DNA of 64,000 nt from Bermanella sp040371755 (GCF_040371755.1 NZ_BAABWE010000004.1:228518-292517), one strand, 5' to 3'; positions 19,330 to 29,033 are shown, counted from the stretch's first letter. A program made the numbers and translations. Notes: generated by a model from the letters alone, not told the origin.

Positions 19330-20328
19330 TTAAAGGTCAAACTGGACCTTATCTACAAGGCGCAGGGCTGCTTTGCGCTTGGCTGCTACTTGTTCTAATG
19401 GAATGTCATCTGCTTTAAAGTCGCCCCAGCTTTGAACTAGCTTAGATGGTGCTACTGCGGGTTTAACTGGGTATTCCATGTTTAAATCGGCATATAAAGA
19501 CTGAGCAGCATCTGAGCTTAAATACTCTAATAGGGCTTGAGCTTGAGCCTTATGAGGGGCATATTTAGTGATAGCAGCGCCACTAACATTAATGTGTGAG
19601 CCACGATTATTTTGGTTAGGGAAGTTCAACTTAACCGCATTCGCCCAATGAATTTGCTCTTCGTCTTGTAGCATTTTGCCAAAGTAGTAGCTGTTCCCCA
19701 GTGATAGATCACATAAACCTTCTTTAATCGCTTTTACTTGTCCGCGGTCACTGCCTTGAGGTTTACGCGCGAGATTAGCTTTTACATCATGCAGCCACTT
19801 TTCAGTAGCGACTTCGCCGTTATGAACAATTAATGAAGCAATTAAACCCAAGTTGTAAGGGTGCTTACCAGAGCGCGTACAAATGCGGCCTTTGTATTTT
19901 GCATCGGCTAAGTCCTCGTAATTAATATTTATGTTGCCGATGCGGTCTTTAGAGGAATACACATTGCGCACCCGTTTGGTCAGTGCTACCCAGTGTTGTT
20001 CGCTGTCGCGAAATTGAGCAGGAATTCGTTGGTTAATCACTTTGTCATCAAAGGGTTGGCTTAAGCCAGACTCTTTTACTTCTAATAATTTTGCAAAATT
20101 AGAGGTTAGTACCACGTCGGCTGGGCTTAATTTTCCTTCACGTTGCAAGCGCTGGATCAGGCCTTTTTTAGCAAATACGACTTTGGTTTTAATACCCGTT
20201 TCTTTAGTGAATTGTTCAAGAATAGGTTCGATTAAAAAGGGTTGGCGAAAAGAATAAATATTAACCGTGTCAGCAAACGAACTATTAATGGTAAGTATTA
20301 AACCAAAGACGAGTAAAAATGGGCGCAT
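19330..20328 (-). CDS. fbpA: Periplasmic ferric iron-binding protein (FutA/FbpA-like)
   Basis: A 332-residue secreted binding protein. The signal peptide ends near NSSFA-DTV. The mature N-terminus DTVNIYSFRQPFLIEP and the ADVVLTSNFAKL segment are typical of the Fe3+-binding FbpA/FutA family, and the paired tyrosines in LGNSYYFGKM are the expected iron ligands. It is first in the fbpABC cluster. A Fur-box-like sequence lies just upstream. Confidence 0.88.
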   Translation of the reverse strand: MRPFLLVFGLILTINSSFADTVNIYSFRQPFLIEPILEQFTKETGIKTKVVFAKKGLIQRLQREGKLSPADVVLTSNFAKLLEVKESGLSQPFDDKVINQRIPAQFRDSEQHWVALTKRVRNVYSSKDRIGNININYEDLADAKYKGRICTRSGKHPYNLGLIASLIVHNGEVATEKWLHDVKANLARKPQGSDRGQVKAIKEGLCDLSLGNSYYFGKMLQDEEQIHWANAVKLNFPNQNNRGSHINVSGAAITKYAPHKAQAQALLEYLSSDAAQSLYADLNMEYPVKPAVAPSKLVQSWGDFKADDIPLEQVAAKRKAALRLVDKVQFDL

Positions 20329-20348
20329 TTATGCAGCATCCTTTTAAT

Positions 20349-20367
20349 GAGAATGCTTATTATTCTA
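20349..20367 (-). promoter_or_regulatory. Putative Fur box upstream of fbpA
   Basis: The 19-base sequence GAGAATGCTTATTATTCTA, 20 bases before the fbpA start codon, matches 13 of 19 positions of the classical Fur consensus by eye. The position and the iron-uptake function of the operon support it. Confidence 0.6.
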
Positions 20368-20405
20368 ACATAGGAAGGGCCAGATCCAAATAGACTTCAT
20401 AAACT

Positions 20406-21776
20406 TTACCTAATTTGCTTTGGATAGTTGTGCGCAAGGTGCTCAACTTGTCGCTCAATCAAAGCTTGATAATTTGGTATAAAAGCCTCTATCCAGTAGC
20501 TCACTACAGGCTCAGAGCCATTAAGTTGAATGAGGTTATGATGTTTCTGCATACTAAGTTGCCCTGCCAACTGGCCGCTTTCAATGGCGGACTTACTCAC
20601 CAGCAGAGCATTGGCTTCACTTTGCTCGCATAACAAAGCTGCGCCGTGGCAGGCTTCTTTGTCGTTATTCATGGCTAGCCAAGGTTTGGTATCTACTTGA
20701 GCGGTATTAGGGAAGCGTCGAGTTAATATATCGCCGCAGTGCAGTGCCAGTTGGAAGTCTACGTTGTGTAGCCCTTGTTTGCTTCTATCTTCATTAAGTT
20801 GTTTCAATAAGCCTAAAACCAGTAAACCCGTGCAAATACCGTGAAAGCTATGTTTGTCGTCGTTTTGCTCCTGATCAAACAAGACCATGATGCCATTGTG
20901 CTCATAGTGTGTAACGCAACCATTGTAAAGCTTGGCCGCTTGCTGAATAACGGAGTAATGGTGTTCTAATAAGCTGGCTAATTCAGTTTTATCCAGTTCT
21001 TGTTGGGCTTGATCAAGGTTGGCCAGTTTAAAAAATAATACCGCCCCTTGGGTGTAATCGGTTTCAATTACCAGTTGTCTGTGTTGCCAGCTAGGGGTGA
21101 GCTGAGGTTGCATATAACGGGAGAGTGCATGATGAGTAACCTTCTGCAAAGTGGTGGTGTCGTGCAGTTTTTTTAGCGCTTTTGATAGGTCGTTAAATTC
21201 ACCAGATTGATGCTCGGTGATTTGTTTAATGGCACCAAGGTGTTCTAGCTCATATTGGCTAACTTGAAGCTTGCGACCAAGGGTACGACCAATTAACCAA
21301 CCAATTAAGCTGCTTAATATGACAAAAAATAAGCTAACGACGATCCATAATCCATAAAGCTGCCATGTGCGCTGAGCAATAGTCGTATCATCTAATTGAA
21401 TCTCTAATAAGCCAATTACTTCGTTTTGGTGTTGAATACTAATAGGCTGGCTTTGAGTGTCATTGGTGCTGCCCTGCTCGGCCATGAGCTCATTGTTTAA
21501 GTTATAAACAGCCGCGTAATGTACGCTCCTGTCTTCGGTGATTGCCGCCAGAATCACATTTAGGCTGAGTAAATCTTGGCTGAAAATGGCTTCGGCAGAC
21601 TGCAAGCTAACTTGCTTTGTTAGGGTTTGTCGCAGTTGAGATTGTTGCTGCTCTAAGTGTTCAACCGCCGAGCGGGTAATAGGTAGACCAATAATTAAAC
21701 TGGCAAATAGGGCAAGTAAAAGGCAAATGAATAGAGCACGAACACTTAAAGGCCAGTTTTTTTCTAATAATGTCAT
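20406..21776 (-). CDS. AhpA/YtjB-family membrane protein with degenerate cyclase-like domain
   Basis: A 456-residue inner-membrane protein. It has a first helix near residues 12-32, a periplasmic region to about 140, and a second helix near 142-166, after which the juxtamembrane segment is cytoplasmic. This N-terminal part matches the Smp/YtjB family, which in E. coli also lies next to serB. The C-terminal half (about 220-440) resembles a class III nucleotide cyclase fold (GAVLFFKLANLDQ, then HYEHNGIMVLFD). Catalytic metal-binding aspartates are not evident, so it is probably non-catalytic. It is divergent from the small ORF and serB. Confidence 0.65.
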   Translation of the reverse strand: MTLLEKNWPLSVRALFICLLLALFASLIIGLPITRSAVEHLEQQQSQLRQTLTKQVSLQSAEAIFSQDLLSLNVILAAITEDRSVHYAAVYNLNNELMAEQGSTNDTQSQPISIQHQNEVIGLLEIQLDDTTIAQRTWQLYGLWIVVSLFFVILSSLIGWLIGRTLGRKLQVSQYELEHLGAIKQITEHQSGEFNDLSKALKKLHDTTTLQKVTHHALSRYMQPQLTPSWQHRQLVIETDYTQGAVLFFKLANLDQAQQELDKTELASLLEHHYSVIQQAAKLYNGCVTHYEHNGIMVLFDQEQNDDKHSFHGICTGLLVLGLLKQLNEDRSKQGLHNVDFQLALHCGDILTRRFPNTAQVDTKPWLAMNNDKEACHGAALLCEQSEANALLVSKSAIESGQLAGQLSMQKHHNLIQLNGSEPVVSYWIEAFIPNYQALIERQVEHLAHNYPKQIR

Positions 21777-21964
21777 GGCAGATGGATCAGTTACAAAATA
21801 AGCCCCAATAATATCGGTTATTGCACAGTGCGCCTACCGCTTGGCTTATCTATAGTTAAAAAAACAAAAATTGATATCGGCCCTCACGCATGGGGCACAA
21901 ATAGTTTATCATAGCGGCCTTTTTAAGTTGGCAGCTTGCCTTAAACCAACCTTAGGTGGACACC

Positions 21965-22135
21965 ATGAGCGATACTAAAAAGCTTTTAGAAGAGAAAGTA
22001 GCCCTATTAGAAAAAGGACTATTCACCATGTCTAAAGACCGTGCTCGCGCACTTTCTAACCATGAAACCGTAGACCTAGTCGAAGAGCTACGTGCAGCGG
22101 TTGCTGAGCTAAAAGCCCACGCTAACCAGCTGTAA
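21965..22135 (+). CDS. Small coiled-coil protein upstream of serB
   Basis: A 56-residue ORF starting MSDTKKLLEEKVALLEKGL and ending KAHANQL. It is helical and rich in Lys, Glu and Leu. The ribosome-binding site AGGTGG lies at proper spacing before the ATG. It runs in the same direction as serB, whose GTG start is 23 bases after its stop, so it is likely co-transcribed with serB. I do not recognise a family. Coding potential is supported by the good ribosome-binding site, clean frame and codon use like the neighbours. Confidence 0.75.
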   Translation: MSDTKKLLEEKVALLEKGLFTMSKDRARALSNHETVDLVEELRAAVAELKAHANQL

Positions 22136-22158
22136 TCATTTTAAGACAAGGTGCCCAA

Positions 22159-23370
22159 GTGAAAGAAGTTGTTCTGATTAAAGTCAGTGGTGAAGATAAG
22201 CCTGGTGTAACCGCCAGTATTATGGAGATTTTGGCCCAATATGGCGTAAATATATTGGATATTGGCCAAGCAGAAATCCACGACAACCTTTCATTGGGCA
22301 TTCTCGCTGAGCTACCCAGTAGTTCAGAATCGGCCCCCGTATTAAAAGATGTGTTGTTTCGCAGCTATGAATTGGGTATGTCGGTGCGTTTTACCCCAGT
22401 TTCAACCGAAAAATACAACAATTGGGTTGCTGCTCAAGGCAAACCAAGGCACATCATCACGTTACTAGCACGCAAGCTGACCGCTGAACACATAGCTCGT
22501 GTTACCGAAGTAGTGGCCCGCTATGAGTTAAATATCGATAACATTTCACGTTTATCTGGCCGTATAGCACTTGAGGACGACAGCCAAGGGGCCAATAAGG
22601 CCAGTGTTGAATTCTCAGTACGTGGATATGTTGATCAAGCCGCGATGCGCGCTGAGTTTTTACAGATCTCCAGTGATCTAGGGGTGGATATCGCCATGCA
22701 GGCGGATAGTCCATTCCGTCGTAATCGCCGTCTTGTGGCCTTTGATATGGACAGCACATTAATTGAAGCCGAAGTAATTGATGAGTTAGCCATAGAAGCT
22801 GGAGTAGGTGATGAGGTTATTGCCATAACCGAGAGCGCCATGCGTGGTGAAATCGACTTCAACGAAAGCTTTAAGCGTCGTGTTGCGCTATTAAAAGGCC
22901 TAGACGAATCCGTATTAGCGCAAATTGCCGCGCGACTACCGGTGACAGAAGGGGCAGAGCGTTTGGTTTCTACCCTTAAAAAGTTGGGTTATAAGACCGC
23001 TATTTTATCCGGTGGCTTTCAATATTTTGGTCAGTTTTTGCAAAACAAATTGGGCATTGACTATGTACACGCCAACGAGCTTGAAATCGCGGATGGCAAG
23101 GTTACGGGCAACGTCACTGGCACCATTGTAAATGGCGAACGCAAAGCTCTTTTGTTAGAAGAAATTGCTAAAAGTGAAGGCATCTCTTTAGAGCAAACCA
23201 TAGCCGTAGGTGATGGTGCTAACGATTTACCCATGCTCAGCAAAGCAGGTTTAGGTATTGCCTTCCGTGCTAAGCCTTTAGTGCGTCAAAACGCTGAACA
23301 AGCTATCTCAACATTGGGTTTAGATGGTGTGCTGTATCTATTGGGAATTCGTGATCGCGATGATATATAA
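22159..23370 (+). CDS. serB: Phosphoserine phosphatase
   Basis: A 403-residue enzyme making the last step of serine synthesis (phosphoserine to serine). Two N-terminal ACT-type domains (VLIKVSGEDKPGVTASIME and a second near residue 95) are followed by the HAD domain with the catalytic DMDSTLIEAEVIDELA, GGF and GDGANDLPMLSKAG motifs. The long, two-ACT form is typical of Pseudomonas-type SerB. The start is GTG with an upstream AAGGTG. It lies between the ytjB-like gene and fimX, as in Pseudomonas (recalled). Confidence 0.95.
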   Translation: MKEVVLIKVSGEDKPGVTASIMEILAQYGVNILDIGQAEIHDNLSLGILAELPSSSESAPVLKDVLFRSYELGMSVRFTPVSTEKYNNWVAAQGKPRHIITLLARKLTAEHIARVTEVVARYELNIDNISRLSGRIALEDDSQGANKASVEFSVRGYVDQAAMRAEFLQISSDLGVDIAMQADSPFRRNRRLVAFDMDSTLIEAEVIDELAIEAGVGDEVIAITESAMRGEIDFNESFKRRVALLKGLDESVLAQIAARLPVTEGAERLVSTLKKLGYKTAILSGGFQYFGQFLQNKLGIDYVHANELEIADGKVTGNVTGTIVNGERKALLLEEIAKSEGISLEQTIAVGDGANDLPMLSKAGLGIAFRAKPLVRQNAEQAISTLGLDGVLYLLGIRDRDDI

Positions 23371-23503
23371 CGTTTCACTTTGTTGGAGCGGCTTTCTTTA
23401 AGTGGCATAAGTGAAACTGGTTAGAGCGCAATTATAACCCTATTAAAAAAAGTAGGGTTAAGCTTGTGCCAAACCCATTCTACAAAATGGCAGTTTAACG
23501 GTT

Positions 23504-25579
23504 TTAGTCGTCGCTAAACTCGTAATTCATTTGGGTGCTTGGCCCACTTAAGTAATACCCTTGAATAAAGTTCACACCGCTGGTCCACAGTTGAGCAACA
23601 ATATTGGCGTTTTCAACAAAAGGCACAATAGAGGCTTTTTCATGTTCACTTATGCTGCTTAATAGGGTTTTTAAGCCGTCCATGCCTTTTTCAGTGTTCA
23701 ATTCTTGCGTGAACGAGCCATCCACTTTCACATAATCTGTATGAACATGATCAAATAATTTAAATGGGTCAATGGCGGAACCAAATCGACAAATAGCAAT
23801 TTTATGCCCCAGTTTATTCATGGAGCGGGTCATGGAATGAGCTTGTTTCAAGTGGCTTATGGCGTCAGCTTCGGTGAACTGATAAATAATAGAATGAGGC
23901 GGTAGTTTAGACGCAGCCAATAGTTTTTGAATCCAAGGGATGAGGGTTTCATCAATTAAGGATTCATTGGTTAAATTAATAAATAAACGTGTGTCATTAC
24001 CTTGAGCACGCTGTTGTGCCAAACGCTTGCCGGCGTTTAGGATAACCCAGCGGTCCAATTTGCGCCTAAGCTCCGGTGATACATCGGCTAAGAACTCTTG
24101 TGGCGATATATCGGTTTCGTCAGTATCAACTAAACGTAATAGAGTTTCATAATGCTCGCCGGTTTCATCACGTAAGTTGATGACTGGCTGGAACAGTAAC
24201 TTCAGTGTGTTGTTTTTTATGGCGTCTAACAGCTTGGCTTCTAGGCGTTCGCTGTCAGTGTTAGCGAGCTCAGCTGGGTTGTATAGGTATACGCCGTTGC
24301 CTTTTTCATTACCTTCTAATTTTCGAACGTAATAACTGGCTTCATGAGCATGTTCGAGCACTTCTTTTGGTGAGCGCGAGCTTTCATTAATTAACGCCAA
24401 ACCGATACTGCACGTGACTTGCACTGTGCGTTGATCAACGGCTACAAGGTGCTCTTCAACGGCTTTACGGATATGTTCGGCAAAACCAATGGCCTGCTCG
24501 GATTTGCTTTCATGCAGTAAAATGCCGTAGCAGTCTTCACCGACACGCGCGACTAAATCTTCTTCACGACACTTGCTGCGTATTAGGTGGCCAATGTCAC
24601 ACACCACCATGTCGGCCCCTTCAATGCCCACTTCTCCTTTGCACTTACCAAAAGCATCAACATTGATGTAAGCAATGGCTCCGTGAGAACCGCTGATAAC
24701 CGCTTGGTCAACAGCGTCAGCTAATTTTTCGTTAAAGTAGTGTTTGTTATATAAGCCGGTTAACAAATCTTGCGAGCTAATTTGCTTAAGCTTACCTTCT
24801 AATTCAAAGTTATCTGAATTGGCGCGAATCATAACTTGTACGCAGGGCTCATCTTCATAAGTGGCGCGTGCAAACATCATGCGGCTGTCTACGTCTTTAC
24901 CTGCAACGTCTAACATTTTGCACTGAAATTCTGCGCTACGGGCCTTGCCTGCATTAAAATCTTTTAGGAATATTTTAAAGCGACCTTGGTCTTTGCTGTA
25001 AACCATGTCCATTAAGGGGATGGTTAATAAATCATCCGCATCCTCGTAACCAAAAACTTTGGCATAGCTTTCGTTTGCAAATAGGTGCATGCCATCTTGA
25101 ATATAGGCAATGGCATCTTTGGCGCTTTCTAAAAGGACTTGGCAACGCTTTTCTGATTCACGCAACAATGCTGCCGCTTCACGTAACTCTCGGCGCATGT
25201 GAAGGTTTTTAACTTCGCGTAGTACAACTTGTAAAATATGGTTGTATTCACCAGATGGGACTAGATCTACGGCACCTGATTTCAGGGCTTTTTCAGCTTG
25301 AATACTGTCTATTTCATCGTGCAGAAAGATAGTGGGAATATCCTTGCCTTGCCCCTGAATTTCATTCAGTACCGTTTTTCCCGAAAGGTGTTCCATTTCA
25401 AGGTAGCATAAGCACACATCCCACACTTGATCGTTCAACTTGGCTTTAAGGCCATCAATGTTTTCGATTAGGTGGGCTCGTGTTGGGTATCCAGAGTTAC
25501 GTAACAGGCTGGTTACTGTTTCAGCTTCTTGCTGAGATTCTGAACAAATCAGCAAACGTATCGCTTCTTTAGCCTGCAT
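23504..25579 (-). CDS. fimX: FimX-like c-di-GMP receptor for type IV pili
   Basis: A 691-residue cytoplasmic protein, the same length as P. aeruginosa FimX. The domains in order are a REC-like domain (8-125, lacking a clear phospho-acceptor pair), PAS (145-260), GGDEF (270-430) and EAL (445-690). The GGDEF signature is degenerate (RVGEDCYG) and the EAL motif reads ETL, as expected for a binding-only protein. FimX binds c-di-GMP and promotes type IV pilus assembly. It neighbours serB, as in Pseudomonas. Confidence 0.88.
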   Translation of the reverse strand: MQAKEAIRLLICSESQQEAETVTSLLRNSGYPTRAHLIENIDGLKAKLNDQVWDVCLCYLEMEHLSGKTVLNEIQGQGKDIPTIFLHDEIDSIQAEKALKSGAVDLVPSGEYNHILQVVLREVKNLHMRRELREAAALLRESEKRCQVLLESAKDAIAYIQDGMHLFANESYAKVFGYEDADDLLTIPLMDMVYSKDQGRFKIFLKDFNAGKARSAEFQCKMLDVAGKDVDSRMMFARATYEDEPCVQVMIRANSDNFELEGKLKQISSQDLLTGLYNKHYFNEKLADAVDQAVISGSHGAIAYINVDAFGKCKGEVGIEGADMVVCDIGHLIRSKCREEDLVARVGEDCYGILLHESKSEQAIGFAEHIRKAVEEHLVAVDQRTVQVTCSIGLALINESSRSPKEVLEHAHEASYYVRKLEGNEKGNGVYLYNPAELANTDSERLEAKLLDAIKNNTLKLLFQPVINLRDETGEHYETLLRLVDTDETDISPQEFLADVSPELRRKLDRWVILNAGKRLAQQRAQGNDTRLFINLTNESLIDETLIPWIQKLLAASKLPPHSIIYQFTEADAISHLKQAHSMTRSMNKLGHKIAICRFGSAIDPFKLFDHVHTDYVKVDGSFTQELNTEKGMDGLKTLLSSISEHEKASIVPFVENANIVAQLWTSGVNFIQGYYLSGPSTQMNYEFSDD

Positions 25580-25763
25580 AAATGTGAGCCTATGCCTTTT
25601 ATTATAATTAGTTAGGCGGCAGATTATAGCGCCTTGCAGGCTAGGCTTTAAGTGTTAACTTTGGCTTTTAATGTAAATGTGTACCGTTTATCAGAGGAAA
25701 TTAGCCGTTTACGGAGGGAATACCTTAATTTTGATCGGAAAATAACCATCAAGGTGTTGTTGA

Positions 25764-27557
25764 TTAAAGTTTATCCCATATAGACTTAAATTCATCTTGG
25801 TTGTCTTGACTGCTTTCTTGGGTGTCAGAGGATACTTGAGTGAGGGACTGGTACTCATATTGAACAAAGCTTCTCGATACACTTTGATGCTTGGTTAATT
25901 GAATGCGCTGCTGCATTCGGTCATCTGCCATCTCAGCTTTACTGCCCACTTTAAAAGGGATGGTCGGTAAAACGAGAGTTTCCTTTTGCCCAGCCGCTAA
26001 AAACGCAGGGATACGAATGCCCCTGATGAATTCTCCGTGTTCACCTGTTTTATTAAGTAGCCTAACGGCAACAGGCTCTGCTTTTGGTGCTAATAGCTCA
26101 ATCCCAATTTGAGCAGGTTGGTTCTGTAAGGTGCGAATCCAACGAATACTACCAATACACCAGTCTTTCACCTTTGGCTCTTTTATCGCAACAAGCTCAC
26201 CGGTTTGCATGGATGCTGGAGGATTACTCAAGCTGATACCATACCCACCGGGGCTGGTATTAATAATAAGAGCATTAACATTTTTACCTTTAGGGCCGGA
26301 GTCTTCTTGGTCTGCGGCATTCTTGTCTAAAAAGCCAACGCTATCAAATTCAATGTCTTCTGAGTTGCCTGTAAATAGGTTGCCAGCATCAAAGCTATTA
26401 TCCCAAATATCTTCACTGACTTTAGCTTGTTTGTTTTCTGCTAAGTCTAGATGCCACTTTTGCAGTAAATAGGTAAAACTTTTTTCTTTCGCGCAAAAAT
26501 AATGAGATGAAAGAAAGCCAATGGCTAAATTAACTTGACCACTAGATTTCATGCGGCGGAAACTTCTTTCTTTCATGCCGCCCCAAGCATGCAATAAGTG
26601 GTTAATTAACCCACTGGATAAATTTCCCGGAATGGTTATTTTGACTTTTTCTGCGTATAGGCTCTTTTGCAAGGCGCTGACTAATTCGGTTGTATCAAAG
26701 GTACGTATAGCCCCAGATGGGACTGACTTTACTAAAGAGCGGTAGATGGGGGCGCGATCATTATTTTGTACGTAAAGGAACTGGGCTTGCGTATCTTTAA
26801 TCGTTGAAAGCTTTAGTAAGTTGCTCCATAGCTCAGTAGCCGCAAACAAATTTGCCTGTTCCGATTGGCGTAATTGATTTGGCTTGCTGCTTCCTAGTAA
26901 CAGTGCACGAGTGTATACATCAAAAATGCTGGAGTTGGCGCGAAACTTAGTTTGACTATCTTTTACTTCATGCAGCTGAAGATTTTTAGATTCAGCCAGG
27001 GCGTATAATTGGTGTAAGTCTAACCAAGCATTTTTAGGCGCTGAACTGTAAAGTTGAAACGCACGAAGAAGTGTTTGGTTAATATCGCTAATGGCCCTGT
27101 GAATGGCGAAAGTTAACAATTTTGGTGTGTGGTTTTTCTTTTTAGAGGCCGTATTCGCCAGCTCTAGGATAATATGTTTGTACCCTGTGGCTAATTGGTT
27201 TTGAAGTGTCTGAGCAAGTTTTACAATTTTTAATTCATTATCGTTAAGAATGACAGACTGATTTAAGTATCGCTTACTGAGTAACTCACAAATGGTATAC
27301 ACCTGAGTACGCATTATCTCTAACATCTTATAGCGTAGAGCTGAGTTGAGTTCAGTTTGATTGAGTTCTTTACCTGCTTGAAATAGTAATTTAGCCGCTG
27401 CGCCAATATTGCCCATAGGCAGCTTTTTACACCATGCTTCAAACCCACTGATTGAGTTATCACAAAAGCTTAAACGGTTTTGCTGAATCTCTGGGACTGA
27501 AATTTTGATATTGCTATTTAGTCCGTCCATGACAGCCCTCTCGTTAATTACAGCCAT
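25764..27557 (-). CDS. PilZ-like domain protein, partner of fimX
   Basis: About 597 residues from the ATG at 27557, chosen for its GAGGAA ribosome-binding site; an upstream ATG at 27626 would add 23 residues. The N-terminal 400 residues are mostly helical and unknown. Residues 430-540 look like a PilZ fold: ALIINTSPGGYGISL, then GSIRWIRTLQNQPAQIGIELL. The arginine-rich c-di-GMP motif (RxxxR) is not evident before NTSPGG, so ligand binding is uncertain. Its place next to fimX, equivalent to PA4958 in Pseudomonas (recalled), suggests a role in c-di-GMP or pilus control. Confidence 0.6.
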   Translation of the reverse strand: MAVINERAVMDGLNSNIKISVPEIQQNRLSFCDNSISGFEAWCKKLPMGNIGAAAKLLFQAGKELNQTELNSALRYKMLEIMRTQVYTICELLSKRYLNQSVILNDNELKIVKLAQTLQNQLATGYKHIILELANTASKKKNHTPKLLTFAIHRAISDINQTLLRAFQLYSSAPKNAWLDLHQLYALAESKNLQLHEVKDSQTKFRANSSIFDVYTRALLLGSSKPNQLRQSEQANLFAATELWSNLLKLSTIKDTQAQFLYVQNNDRAPIYRSLVKSVPSGAIRTFDTTELVSALQKSLYAEKVKITIPGNLSSGLINHLLHAWGGMKERSFRRMKSSGQVNLAIGFLSSHYFCAKEKSFTYLLQKWHLDLAENKQAKVSEDIWDNSFDAGNLFTGNSEDIEFDSVGFLDKNAADQEDSGPKGKNVNALIINTSPGGYGISLSNPPASMQTGELVAIKEPKVKDWCIGSIRWIRTLQNQPAQIGIELLAPKAEPVAVRLLNKTGEHGEFIRGIRIPAFLAAGQKETLVLPTIPFKVGSKAEMADDRMQQRIQLTKHQSVSRSFVQYEYQSLTQVSSDTQESSQDNQDEFKSIWDKL

Positions 27558-27946
27558 CAAGATGAGTTCCTCTATGCATAAGTATGGTGTGCAGTGGGCA
27601 GTAAATCCACACTCTCCTTTCTCCATTATGGGTTTTAGAATAAATAGTAATAACTAACTAACCTTTTCGCCAATTTCTGAGTATAGAAAGTGGTTATTTT
27701 TTAACAAGTTGGCGTATTTGGCATCATGAAAGGAGAATAATGGAGGTTAAACTGCGGAATGATATTTGATTTACGGGATTAATTCATTGCCACATAAAGA
27801 TAAATAATTATTATTCGTAGCTCTGTATGTGAGAATACGCCACCTGCATAGCTAGTATTTTGCTAGGATTTTTATCTGTTAATGGTTGAGCGGATACCAC
27901 ATAAAATACTTTAAAGCAGTAACAACCAAAGCTCGACAAAAATAAA
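27558..27946. other. Intergenic region between fimX partner and epmB
   Basis: An AT-rich spacer that must carry the promoter of the minus-strand PilZ-like gene. Short frames present (for example near 27728) are under 12 codons. No RNA gene or strong repeat was seen. Confidence 0.4.
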
Positions 27947-27978
27947 GCCCTTGTAAATTTAAGGCAACTTAAAAGGGC
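27947..27978 (-). terminator. Probable terminator of epmB
   Basis: On the minus strand a GCCCTT/AAGGGC stem (27973-27978 with 27947-27952) with an A/T-rich 20-base loop is followed by TTTATTTTT, shortly after the epmB stop. Confidence 0.5.
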
Positions 27979-28004
27979 GAAAGCGCTTTTTTATACGCGA
28001 GAAA

Positions 28005-29033
28005 TTAATAATGAATGCTGGTTTTAGATGCGTGCCCATCCACCTCCCGAACCAACTTAGGGACTAAAAAGCCGGGCAGTTCAGTTTGGATTTTTTGCAT
28101 CAAGTTAGTAGCAATGGATTCTGGCACATCAAAATGATGAGCGCCAATCACAGGGTCGAGCAGGTGCAGGTAATAGGGGAGCACATGAACATCAAATAGG
28201 CGCTCGCTTAAATGAATGAGGCTTTGCGCGTCATCATTTACGCCTTTCAATAGCACGCTTTGATTTAGAATATGAATCCCTGCTTGATATAAAGTATTGA
28301 GTGCAGCACCCACTTCAAGGCTGATTTCATTCCCGTGATTAGCATGAACCACCATCACGATGTTTAGCGGACTCGCTTGTAAACGCTGTACAAGTTCAGG
28401 TGTGACTCTATCTGGAATGACGATAGGAAGACGCGAGTGTATGCGCAGGCGTTTAACATGAGGTATGGCTTCAATTGCACTGATTAAATCAAACAAGCGG
28501 GCATCGCTGCTAGAAAGTGGATCGCCACCACTTAGAATTACTTCATTAATTTCTGGGCGCTGCTGCACGTATTGTAACGTCTCTAGCCATTGTCGACGGT
28601 TTAATTGATTATCGGCATAAGGAAAGTGTCGTCTAAAGCAATAACGGCAATGAATGGCGCAACTGCCATTAACAATGAGTAACACACGGCTTTTGTATTT
28701 ATGCACAATACCGGCAGTGGGGTTGCTTTGGTTTTCCCCTAGGGGGTCCAAAACAAATCCAGTTGGAGGAGATTGGCCTTCTTCAATAAAGGGCCACACT
28801 TGGCGCAATAATGGGTCGTGAATGTTGCCTTTTTCAATGCGCAGTAAAAAGCTCATAGGCACTCGAATAGCAAAGGTGTTAGCACCTTCAATACCCGCAG
28901 GTAATAAACTTTGGGGTAGTTCAAGCCATGTTAATAAATCTTGGGCGCTGAATGGGCAATTAGCCAATTGCTGCTGCCATGTTTCACCAAGAATGGGCTG
29001 AATGGGAATTTGCGAATCAAGGTGTGAGTTCAT
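28005..29033 (-). CDS. epmB: EF-P beta-lysylation 2,3-aminomutase
   Basis: A 342-residue radical-SAM enzyme that converts (S)-alpha-lysine to (R)-beta-lysine for attachment to EF-P. The CxxxCxxC cluster CAIHCRYC is followed by FRRHFPYADNQ. Also visible are the VILSGGDPLSS SAM-binding glycines and RLRIHSRLPIVIP. The ATG at 29033 gives exactly the E. coli length; a TTG at 29060 is possible but less likely. It is divergent from efp, and epmA follows efp, so all substrates of the pathway except EpmC are present. Confidence 0.92.
   Translation of the reverse strand: MNSHLDSQIPIQPILGETWQQQLANCPFSAQDLLTWLELPQSLLPAGIEGANTFAIRVPMSFLLRIEKGNIHDPLLRQVWPFIEEGQSPPTGFVLDPLGENQSNPTAGIVHKYKSRVLLIVNGSCAIHCRYCFRRHFPYADNQLNRRQWLETLQYVQQRPEINEVILSGGDPLSSSDARLFDLISAIEAIPHVKRLRIHSRLPIVIPDRVTPELVQRLQASPLNIVMVVHANHGNEISLEVGAALNTLYQAGIHILNQSVLLKGVNDDAQSLIHLSERLFDVHVLPYYLHLLDPVIGAHHFDVPESIATNLMQKIQTELPGFLVPKLVREVDGHASKTSIHY

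Noticed and set aside
23436..23459. AACCCTA/TAGGGTT hairpin between serB and fimX as a terminator
   Set aside because: A 7-bp stem exists but there is no T-run after it on either strand. The only T-run lies in the loop.
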